Both the position numbers and the translations under genes were made by a program. The notes beneath the pieces were generated by a model, which made no database searches, was not told where the DNA came from, and saw nothing but the letters and a program-made list of their open reading frames with translations. A stretch of DNA of 7,588 nucleotides from an uncultured Mycoplasmatota bacterium (GTDB lineage Bacteria; Bacillota_I; Bacilli_A; RF39; UBA660): assembly GCA_947572405.1 (NCBI GenBank), contig CANPBV010000072.1, positions 1 to 7,588 of the forward strand, read 5' to 3'. Numbering within the stretch: position 1 is the first letter of the stretch; every line of letters begins with the position of its first letter. Below are positions 1-5,072 of the stretch, one piece after another.

Positions 1-71
1 TCTTTTTATAATTGTCAATACTTTTTTCTTTCTTTTTTCATGTTTTTATCCTGAACAAATCTGTTTTTTTC

Positions 72-100
72 TTGACTTCATAATGGCTTTATTTTATACT
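72..100 (+). promoter_or_regulatory. sigma-A-type promoter of the first operon
   Basis: The -35 box TTGACT (72-77) and the -10 box TATACT (95-100) each match the consensus at five of six or nearly so, and are separated by exactly 17 bases. Transcription would start near 107, leaving a leader of about 20 bases that is mostly the ribosome binding site. The 70 bases upstream are T-rich and show no gene or clear terminator. Confidence 0.75.
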
Positions 101-125
101 AACTATAAGGAGTAGGAGTGATATA

Positions 126-437
126 ATGGAGCAAGAAATGATCAATCAAAAGCAAGAATTGGAAAGGTGGCTTAGTGATCCGCATGAATTGGGAGCAAAA
201 CCATTTGAAATTAAATATGTTACACAATTTGAAGATGAAAACGGAATTCATTGTACCATTTTTAAATTTCAAAAACATTTTTTAGGGAAGTGGTATTTAG
301 GAATTGTGAGTGATTCAGGAACCTTTAGCGAAATGAAAGAATTTGATTTGGTAACTCATCTAGAGGATGCAAAAGAATTATTAGAAACTCTTAAAAACTA
401 TTGGAAAGAAAGAGCAAAAGAATTCAGTGAACAATAA
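126..437 (+). CDS. small soluble protein of unknown function (103 aa)
   Basis: I cannot assign a function. The product is short and charged, with no signal peptide or membrane segment. It begins with a glutamine/glutamate-rich helix, has a central part likely to be beta-strands (around residues 27-60, with hydrophobic stretches such as CTIFKF and KWYLGIV), and ends in a long amphipathic helix rich in Lys and Glu (about 78-103). The WLSDPHELG motif at residues 15-23 reminds me of uncharacterised small proteins from gut Bacillota, but that is recollection only. The ATG at 126 is supported by AGGAG at 114-118, seven bases upstream. Its last 11 bases overlap the next gene, a putative membrane zinc peptidase, so the two are probably translated together and may work together. 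A partner or regulator of the peptidase is conceivable but not shown. Confidence 0.8.
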   Translation: MEQEMINQKQELERWLSDPHELGAKPFEIKYVTQFEDENGIHCTIFKFQKHFLGKWYLGIVSDSGTFSEMKEFDLVTHLEDAKELLETLKNYWKERAKEFSEQ

Positions 438-1101
438 AAAACAATATTTCATTTATGAAATGCATTTTCCAACTCTGACTGCTTTTTCTTTTTTATTACT
501 TTTCTTAGCTATTATTCCCTGTTTTTATCTAGAAATAGAGATCACGTATACTGCTTTAATGTGGGCTTGTTTATGGATGATACCATGGCTCATATTGCAT
601 GAAGTGTTACATAGTTTGTCTTATGTTATTCATGGTGCAGAATTTAAAAACATTACTTATGGAGTCTGCTTAGAAAAGAGCATTTTATACTGTTTATGCA
701 AACAGAATATCAGTAAAAAGAATATTTTATATTCGCTACTTTCTCCCTTTTTTTGGCTGGGAATTGTGACATATATTTTAGGAGCTTTATTGGAAAGCAA
801 ATTATTAATTTTATTATCTATATTGAACATTAGTGGGAGTGCAGGAGACTTAGTAATGTTTTTTTTCATTTTAAAATTAAAAGACGTTGAATTTTCAGAA
901 TTTGATAATCCAATCGCTTTTGGAATTTACACAAAAGAAAGTTTAGAAACGAAAAAAGTTTTAGGACTTCGCTGGATGGAAAAGAAAGATGACTTAGTAA
1001 GAAATGATTTCAAAAAAATTCATATTAGTAAACCTAGTATTTGGATTTTAATTGGTTTTCTTTTCCTATTTGGTTTCTCACTATTTTTAAATTGCATATA
1101 A
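427..1101 (+). CDS. putative membrane zinc metallopeptidase, DUF3267-like
   Basis: This is a polytopic membrane protein of 224 residues. It carries HEVLH (58-62), an HExxH zinc-binding and catalytic motif inside or next to a hydrophobic helix. A second motif, N134-I-S-G-S-A-G-D141, lies in a later helix and resembles the Asn...Asp zinc-ligand motif of site-2-protease-like enzymes. This pairing is characteristic of the DUF3267 putative zincin family, whose substrates are mostly unknown. Predicted membrane segments lie near 17-35, 42-68, 100-122, 127-149 and 204-223. The region between (about 150-200) is charged and probably cytosolic. The start is GTG at 427, inside the preceding gene, with no good ribosome binding site of its own, so translational coupling is likely. 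An ATG at 460 would shorten it by 11 residues but also lacks a clear site. Peptidase activity is inferred from motifs only. Confidence 0.75.
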   Translation: MNNKKQYFIYEMHFPTLTAFSFLLLFLAIIPCFYLEIEITYTALMWACLWMIPWLILHEVLHSLSYVIHGAEFKNITYGVCLEKSILYCLCKQNISKKNILYSLLSPFFWLGIVTYILGALLESKLLILLSILNISGSAGDLVMFFFILKLKDVEFSEFDNPIAFGIYTKESLETKKVLGLRWMEKKDDLVRNDFKKIHISKPSIWILIGFLFLFGFSLFLNCI

Positions 1102-1117
1102 TAGTATGAAGTTTATC

Positions 1118-1177
1118 CAACAATATAGAGTTTTTTGTTTGTTGACTTCTATTTGTCTTTTTCATACAATATTGTTG
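1118..1177. repeat. 9-bp inverted repeat flanking a promoter
   Basis: CAACAATAT at 1118-1126 is the exact reverse complement of ATATTGTTG at 1169-1177. The arms are 42 bases apart. The right arm overlaps the -10 box and the expected transcription start of the promoter for the next operon, and the left arm lies just upstream of the -35 box. A pair of operator half-sites is possible. Chance occurrence is also possible in such AT-rich DNA. Confidence 0.4.
1142..1170 (+). promoter_or_regulatory. sigma-A-type promoter of the PF06541/Mbeg1-like operon
   Basis: The -35 box TTGACT (1142-1147) and -10 box TACAAT (1165-1170) are separated by 17 bases. Transcription should begin near 1177, about 20 bases before the ATG at 1198. 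The eight bases TTGACTTC at the -35 are identical to those of the promoter at 72-100. Confidence 0.75.
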
Positions 1178-1197
1178 ATTAGGAAGGCAAGTAAGAT

Positions 1198-1866
1198 ATG
1201 AATATCATAGCAAAATACACTTTATATTTTTTTATTTACTCTTTTGTCGGTTGGCTTTTAGAAATACTATGTAAATGGATAGCGCAAAAAAGGTTTATTA
1301 ATCGTGGGTTTTTAATTGGCCCAATATGTCCGATTTATGGATATGGTGGATTAGGAATCGTTCTTTTAATCGGAAGATATACTAGTGATATTTTAGCAGT
1401 CTTTTTAAAGGCGATCCTTATTTGCTCTTTGCTAGAATATGTAACTTCCTATCTTATGGAAAAACTATTTCATGTAAGATGGTGGGATTATTCGAAAAAA
1501 AGATTTCAGATTAATGGGCGTATCTGTCTAGAAACAATGATTCCATTTGGATTATTGAGCTGCCTCATTATTTATATGGTTCACCCTGCTATTGAAAATT
1601 TTGTAAATGTCGTTCCCATTTGGCTACAAATTATTTTCGCATGTTTGTTAGTATTGATTTATATCATTGATAATATTGTTTCATTTCATGTAATGAATAA
1701 AATGAAAACCGAAATTAAAAGGCAGACAATTGATAATACAGAAATGATTCAAAAAAGTATATTGGAGTGGATCGATTCAAATTCTACTTTATATAAGCAT
1801 ATTAAAAATGCATATCCGAAATTTAAGATTAAAATTGTAGGTGAGAGAAATGGCAAATCTGTTTGA
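1198..1866 (+). CDS. PF06541-family membrane protein (putative ABC-transporter type IV permease)
   Basis: The 222-residue protein matches the PF06541 family, formerly DUF1113, named a putative ABC-transporter type IV component. Visible family hallmarks are the N-terminal FFIYSFVGWLLE (11-22), NRGFLIGPICPIYGYG (35-50), and WWDYS...NGRIC (95-110). Five hydrophobic helices are expected at about 5-25, 37-59, 64-88, 112-132 and 138-164. A basic cytosolic tail of roughly 55 residues follows. No ATPase is encoded beside it, so the transporter label is a family name rather than evidence of transport. The ATG is preceded by AGGAAGG (1181-1187), ten bases upstream. Its last 17 bases overlap the start of the Mbeg1-like hydrolase gene, so the two are almost certainly one operon behind the promoter at 1142-1170. 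The role is unknown. Confidence 0.85.
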   Translation: MNIIAKYTLYFFIYSFVGWLLEILCKWIAQKRFINRGFLIGPICPIYGYGGLGIVLLIGRYTSDILAVFLKAILICSLLEYVTSYLMEKLFHVRWWDYSKKRFQINGRICLETMIPFGLLSCLIIYMVHPAIENFVNVVPIWLQIIFACLLVLIYIIDNIVSFHVMNKMKTEIKRQTIDNTEMIQKSILEWIDSNSTLYKHIKNAYPKFKIKIVGERNGKSV

Positions 1867-2893
1867 CTATGTCAAAAAATATGGGAATCAAAGTTTTATA
1901 GAAAAACCATTTAATGATATTGATAATTTTGTTTTTTCGTCTTTATCTTATTTGGATTTCTCAAATACAGAAATCAATAAAAACATTTGTACCTTAGAAA
2001 ACATTGGAAAGGAATACTTGTCTAAAAATCCTTATAAAGATGTGAAAAAGTTAGGAATTGGACCGAAAGAAGCTTACCAATTGTTAGAAACGTTGGTTAC
2101 CAAAAAAAGATACCAGGAAGTTTTATTATCTGATTATGTTTATAAAACAAATCGAGATATGCAGTTTTGTGCCCTTACGTTTCAAGTATCCAAAAAATTA
2201 AAATATATTTGTTTTGAAGGAACAGACGAACAAATTAGTGGATGGAAGGAAGATTTAAAATTGGCGTCCACTTTTCCTGTTCCAGCTCATATAGAAGCCG
2301 TTCATTATGTAAATGAGCATGTTTCTTTATTTGGACCTGATGTGATTATTGGTGGACATTCTAAGGGCGGAAATCTTGCTTTAGTAGCAGGCATGTATAT
2401 GAAATTTTATAAAAGTGGAAAAGTAAAGAAAATATATAGTAATGATGGTCCAGGGCTTCGAATGGAAGAATTTACTTCCAGACAATATCAAAGGGTCAAG
2501 AAAAAGTATATTCACATTGTACCAAATTCAAGCGTTGTCGGAATGCTTTTAAAGAGTGATTGTTATAAAGTTGTAAAATCTAGCAAACAGAATATTTTTG
2601 GACACTCTATGGCTACTTGGCAAATAGAAGATGACAAATTAGTGCCTAGTGAATTATCCTTTAAAAGTACACGACTTGAAAACAATGTTCACGCTTTATT
2701 AGAATTATATAGTGATGAGGAAAAAGCAGAAATGACTGATTACTTATTTAATATAATGGAACAAGCGGATATCAAAAAGACATTCGATTTGTTTAACTTA
2801 AAGAAATTGATGAAAATAAAAAAGAATTTAAAGAGAGTAAATTTGAAAGCAAAATTAATTGCTCGTGATTTTCTTTTTATGATAATGATATAA
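1850..2893 (+). CDS. Mbeg1-like (DUF2974) alpha/beta-hydrolase
   Basis: A 347-residue cytosolic protein with no signal peptide, resembling the Mbeg1-like family (PF11187) of lipase-like alpha/beta hydrolases. The N-terminus MANLFDYVKKYG is typical of that family. FEGTD (122-126) probably forms the oxyanion-side loop. GGHSKGGNLAL (168-178) is the nucleophile elbow with Ser171. NDGPG (198-202) supplies a possible acid residue, Asp199, and HSMATW (252-257) a possible catalytic His252. The triad assignment is inferred from order and motif shape. The C-terminal 40 residues are Lys-rich and hydrophobic and might touch the membrane. A GTG at 1841 would add three residues, but AGGTGA (1839-1844) sits correctly for the ATG at 1850, so I chose that start. 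It overlaps the upstream PF06541 membrane gene by 17 bases. The substrate is unknown; lipid or ester is a guess. Confidence 0.85.
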   Translation: MANLFDYVKKYGNQSFIEKPFNDIDNFVFSSLSYLDFSNTEINKNICTLENIGKEYLSKNPYKDVKKLGIGPKEAYQLLETLVTKKRYQEVLLSDYVYKTNRDMQFCALTFQVSKKLKYICFEGTDEQISGWKEDLKLASTFPVPAHIEAVHYVNEHVSLFGPDVIIGGHSKGGNLALVAGMYMKFYKSGKVKKIYSNDGPGLRMEEFTSRQYQRVKKKYIHIVPNSSVVGMLLKSDCYKVVKSSKQNIFGHSMATWQIEDDKLVPSELSFKSTRLENNVHALLELYSDEEKAEMTDYLFNIMEQADIKKTFDLFNLKKLMKIKKNLKRVNLKAKLIARDFLFMIMI

Positions 2894-2912
2894 GAACAGT
2901 TTGGTTCTTTTT
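2892..2912 (+). terminator. short hairpin terminator on the hydrolase stop codon
   Basis: AAGAAC (2892-2897) pairs with GTTCTT (2904-2909) around a six-base loop, and the T-run continues to 2912. The stem is only six base pairs with two G-C pairs, so it is a weak terminator. It starts inside the TAA stop codon of the hydrolase gene. Confidence 0.5.
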
Positions 2913-2919
2913 CTATTTG

Positions 2920-2928
2920 TGCTATAAT
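2920..2928 (+). promoter_or_regulatory. extended -10 promoter before a decayed gene
   Basis: TGCTATAAT at 2920-2928 is a perfect extended -10 element (TGnTATAAT). No good -35 box is present at 16-18 bases upstream; TTGGTT at 2901-2906 is the nearest. It points at the frameshifted remnant that starts near 2949. Confidence 0.5.
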
Positions 2929-2948
2929 AATAGAGGAAAACAAAGGTG

Positions 2949-3215
2949 ATGAAAAAATTGGTTCATCATGGCTGTATTTGTCCTTAGTATTATGTGAATT
3001 ATTTTTCTATGATGATACTAAAAATACAAAAATAGAAATTGGAAAATTTTCTACGTATTCAAAAGAAAAAGTCGAAAATGCAATCAGAGTACTCAACGTA
3101 GCGATTTTAGAAAACGTTTCATTATGAAGAAAATAAGAAATTAACGCATACATGTGCGGTTAAAGAAGTCATTGTTTTACGTTCGGATATCATGGCAGAT
3201 GTGGCAACCAAGTAA
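2949..3215 (+). pseudogene. decayed small gene with two compensating frameshifts
   Basis: This stretch reads as one plausible protein of about 88 residues only if two frame changes are allowed. From the ATG at 2949 the frame stops after 12 codons. A one-base loss in the A-run at 2952-2957 would lead into a frame open from 2957 to a TGA at 3125-3127, with a product beginning IGSSWLYLSLVLCELFF. A one-base gain in the T-run at 3117-3119 then leads back to the first frame, which gives FHYEENKKLTHTCAVKEV and ends at TAA 3213-3215. Composition and codon use look coding throughout. A promoter (2920-2928) and purine-rich sites (GAGGA 2933-2937, AAAGGTG 2942-2948) precede it. I do not recognise the family. 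It may be a pseudogene, or the middle frame may have belonged to a longer upstream reading frame, since that frame is open upstream to before 2918. Confidence 0.45.
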
Positions 3216-3269
3216 GTAATCCTAATTCAATTAATAAACAGGTGGGAAACGGAAAGAAGGAAAAAAGTA

Positions 3270-4007
3270 ATGTTAGAAGGAAAAGTTATGGTTATTACTG
3301 GAGGAACTAGGGGAATTGGCATTGAAACTGTGAGAGTATTTAAAGAAAATAAGGCAGAAGTTATTTTACTTGGATCAAAAAAAGAAACAGTAGAAAAAGC
3401 CATTTTAAAATTAAAAGAAGAAGGAATGGAAGTAAAAGGATATTATCCAGATTTAAATCATATAGAAGAGTTAAATGAAGTTGTAGAAGAAATTGTAAAA
3501 GAATATGGGAAAATTGATATTTTAATTAATAATGCTGGAATTTCAGCCAATCAAAAAATTGAAGATACTAGTTCTGAAGAGTTTGCGAAAATCATGAATT
3601 TGAATGTAAATGCAATATTTAATATGACAAAAGTGGTGGTTCCATATATGAAAAGACAGCATAATGGGGTAATTTTAAATGCAAGTTCTATGGTTAGCAT
3701 TTATGGCCAACCATCAGGGGTAGGGTATCCAGCAAGTAAATTTGCAGTAAATGGTATTACCAAATCACTTGCTAGAGAACTTGCGCCTTTTAATATTCGT
3801 GTCAATGCAGTAGCGCCTGGAATCACCAAAACAGATATGGTAGATTCTCTGCCAAAAGAAATAATTGATCCATTAATTAAAACAATTCCAATTGGACGAA
3901 TTGGAGAACCCAGAGATATTGCCAATGCTTATCTTTTCTTAGCAAGTGATTTAGCTACTTATATTACTGGAAATATCTTATCAGTAGATGGAGCTGCCAG
4001 AAGTTAA
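3270..4007 (+). CDS. FabG-like short-chain dehydrogenase/reductase (SDR)
   Basis: A classical SDR of 245 residues, the usual length for 3-oxoacyl-ACP reductases and relatives. The Rossmann cofactor motif is TGGTRGIG (10-17), and NNAG is at 87-90. The catalytic set is Asn112 (in NLNVNAIF), Ser140, Tyr153 and Lys157 (YPASK), with the normal 13-residue Ser-Tyr spacing. RVNAVAPG (177-184) and the C-terminal GNILSVDGA (234-242) are also typical. Basic residues after the second beta-strand (GSKKE, 35-39) favour NADPH over NADH. The enzyme should reduce a carbonyl to an alcohol, or the reverse, in the cytosol. A fatty-acid role is not supported by context: there are no fab genes nearby and it stands alone between decayed sequences. 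Related enzymes act on sugars, steroids or bile acids, so the substrate is open. The ATG at 3270 follows AGAAGGA (3255-3261). Confidence 0.9.
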   Translation: MLEGKVMVITGGTRGIGIETVRVFKENKAEVILLGSKKETVEKAILKLKEEGMEVKGYYPDLNHIEELNEVVEEIVKEYGKIDILINNAGISANQKIEDTSSEEFAKIMNLNVNAIFNMTKVVVPYMKRQHNGVILNASSMVSIYGQPSGVGYPASKFAVNGITKSLARELAPFNIRVNAVAPGITKTDMVDSLPKEIIDPLIKTIPIGRIGEPRDIANAYLFLASDLATYITGNILSVDGAARS

Positions 4008-4048
4008 GCAAAGTAATCGTTTGATGTGTATAACAATAACAAATATTT

Positions 4049-4259
4049 ATGATTCAAGTAGTTAACTATGTAAAGTTTGTGGTGATCAAAACAGAAAACC
4101 GTTACAAACTATAAAACAGGAAAGGATCGATATCAAACACAACAGGTAGATAACATTGTTTTAAAGAGGGATTGGAATAAACGGATAAAGTTTGAATGTT
4201 ATATTTTAAAATGTGTGATTATTGATATAATTACAATTTGGAAGGAGATAAAATTATGA
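4049..4259 (+). pseudogene. possible decayed small gene with a CxxC motif
   Basis: The stretch between the reductase and the zinc-ribbon gene has no intact gene, but successive frames look protein-like. From the ATG at 4049 the first frame gives MIQVVN. The frame at 4066 then gives LCKVCGDQN, a CxxC motif of the zinc-finger type. The frame at 4095 runs open as KTVTNYKTGKDRYQTQQV and on to a TGA at 4257-4259. Two single-base losses near 4065 and 4094 would join them. The last 50 bases also hold the promoter and ribosome binding site of the next gene, so the true original end is probably earlier. There is no ribosome binding site before 4049. I do not recognise the product, and part of this could be ordinary intergenic DNA. 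Confidence 0.3.
4223..4231 (+). promoter_or_regulatory. extended -10 promoter of the zinc-ribbon gene
   Basis: TGATATAAT at 4223-4231 is a perfect extended -10 element with no convincing -35 box at the proper distance. Transcription would start near 4238, just ahead of the AAGGAGA ribosome binding site (4242-4248) of the gene at 4256. Confidence 0.55.
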
Positions 4260-4612
4260 CAAGAGTATTAAAAAATAAAGAATTATTAAATACCGTATTA
4301 GCAACTAATTATGGTGGATGGATGTATTGTGATAAATGCAATGAAAATATAGGTTATTTATGCTATTCTACCTATGATAGATTGGAACTAAAATATAAAT
4401 GTAATTGTGGAAGTCAAGGAAGTGCATTATTGGATTTTGAAGACAGTGAGATAGGAAAAAATAGTAATGATGAATTAGTGATTATAAAAAATAGATTTTG
4501 TTGTCCAAAAGATAACGAACCTTTAATTACAATATTGGAAAAAAAAGTTGCTGATTATGAAATGAAAATTACTTGTAAATCTTGTCAACATATTTATAAA
4601 AAAGAAAAATAG
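4256..4612 (+). CDS. cysteine-rich protein with two zinc-ribbon-like modules (118 aa)
   Basis: A small cytosolic protein with eight cysteines that could form two zinc sites. The first would use C25-x2-C28 and C49-x-C51; the second C82-C83 and C107-x2-C110. C36 is unpaired. Each pair is separated by 20-25 residues rich in beta-type sequence, as in zinc ribbons. The N-terminal stretch NYGGWMYCDKC (18-28) resembles uncharacterised conserved proteins I recall from clostridia, but I know no function. DNA, RNA or protein binding is possible. The TTG at 4238 would add six residues but lies before the ribosome binding site AAGGAGA (4242-4248), which places the start at the ATG at 4256. The gene has its own extended -10 promoter and stands alone between two decayed stretches. 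Confidence 0.75.
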   Translation: MTRVLKNKELLNTVLATNYGGWMYCDKCNENIGYLCYSTYDRLELKYKCNCGSQGSALLDFEDSEIGKNSNDELVIIKNRFCCPKDNEPLITILEKKVADYEMKITCKSCQHIYKKEK

Positions 4613-4634
4613 AAATGTATTACTTTTTGAAAGT

Positions 4635-4895
4635 TTTGGATATGTTTTTGATATGATTAGAAGACATGAGGTGAAATAGGAAAAGACCACAGTTAAGAGA
4701 AGATCCATTATTTTTAGAAATTCATCTCTTTTAGAAAAGATAGCAACATTACATGTTACTTAAATGCCTTCCTTACATGATTATGAAAAATGATTCCATT
4801 ATATTCTTTCAAACCATCCAATAGTAAAAGAGCATATCCAAGTTTATGATACAGTATTAGAAAATCACAATAAAATGATTATGATAAAAAAGTAG
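4635..4895 (+). pseudogene. decayed gene remnant with frameshifts and in-frame stops
   Basis: The region after the zinc-ribbon gene reads as a broken protein. One frame gives FGYVFDMIRRHEVK up to a TAG at 4677-4679. The frame starting at 4681 gives KRPQLREDPLFLEIHLF and stops, while the original frame resumes as LEKIATLHVT to a TAA near 4760. The same frame continues PSLHDYEK, a TGA, then FHYILSNHPIVKEHIQVYD and ends at TAG 4893-4895. The TGA after YEK would fit a decayed tryptophan codon. Together this suggests an ancestor of about 85-90 residues or more, now inactive. I do not recognise the family. Chance open stretches in AT-rich DNA are the alternative, but the composition of these peptides looks coding. 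Confidence 0.4.
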
Positions 4896-4922
4896 TGTTT
4901 GGAACTGTCAAGGAATTTGATT

Positions 4923-4952
4923 AGAAGAAGCTTATATTTGTGGGCTTTTTTT
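4923..4952 (+). terminator. rho-independent terminator before the ABC transporter gene
   Basis: AGAAGAAGC (4923-4931) pairs with GCTTTTTTT (4944-4952) through nine pairs, two of them G-U, around a 12-base loop. The T-run at 4946-4952 forms both the 3' arm and the U-tract. It would end transcription coming from the zinc-ribbon gene and the decayed region. Confidence 0.5.
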
Positions 4953-4977
4953 GTTACAAAATAGTTTATTTTGTAAC
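4953..4977. repeat. perfect 11-bp inverted repeat, possible operator
   Basis: GTTACAAAATA (4953-4963) and TATTTTGTAAC (4967-4977) are exact reverse complements with a three-base spacer. No T-run follows directly, so it is not a standard + strand terminator. The repeat ends 18 bases upstream of the -35 box of the ABC transporter promoter. Half-sites of the same kind recur at the promoter itself: TGTAA at 4996-5000 and GTTACA at 5016-5021. A dimeric regulator of the ABC gene is a reasonable inference. Confidence 0.6.
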
Positions 4978-4994
4978 ATTTTACCTTTTTTCCG

Positions 4995-5023
4995 TTGTAA
5001 ATTTAGTTGCATAATGTTACACT
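4995..5023 (+). promoter_or_regulatory. probable promoter of the ABC transporter gene
   Basis: TTGTAA (4995-5000) and TACACT (5018-5023) each match the -35 and -10 consensus at four of six positions, with a 17-base spacer. The weak boxes fit a regulated promoter. TGTAA overlaps the -35 and GTTACA overlaps the -10, forming an inverted pair like the repeat at 4953-4977. The remaining leader up to the ribosome binding site is about 35 bases. Confidence 0.45.
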
Positions 5024-5072
5024 GATAACGTCAAAAAAAGTTTATAGATGAAATTGGGTAGGAGGAATGAAT

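Noticed and set aside
657..869. Reverse-strand open frame of 70 codons inside the membrane zincin gene
   Set aside because: It lies wholly within a well-supported gene, has no ribosome binding site, and is Lys/Asn-biased as expected from an AT-rich shadow frame.
1101..1141. Terminator between the first and second operons
   Set aside because: A T-run exists at 1131-1136 but I found no stable hairpin directly before it.
2740..2943. Reverse-strand open frame of 67 codons over the end of the hydrolase gene
   Set aside because: It overlaps the 3' end of the Mbeg1-like gene and its terminator and shows low-complexity Phe/Ile/Lys composition.
2949..2960. Programmed slippage on the A-run as a regulatory device
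   Set aside because: A run of six A is short for transcriptional slippage, no stimulatory hairpin is visible, and a second frame change is needed downstream.
2949..2987. A 12-codon peptide directly behind a promoter (leader or toxin-like peptide)
   Set aside because: The continuing coding-like frame after the A-run explains it better as the start of a frameshifted gene.
4635..4895. TGA read as tryptophan (alternative genetic code)
   Set aside because: The intact genes use TGG for tryptophan, at least one of them ends with TGA, and this remnant also contains TAA, TAG and a frameshift.
4953..4977. The 11-bp inverted repeat as a second terminator
   Set aside because: The stem is A/T-dominated and is not followed by a T-run on the + strand. 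Similar half-sites at the promoter fit an operator better.
4953..5021. BceR-type response-regulator site controlling a Bce-like transporter
   Set aside because: The spacing of the half-sites (13 and 16 bases) does not fit the short spacing of that operator as I recall it, and no sensor kinase or regulator gene is present.
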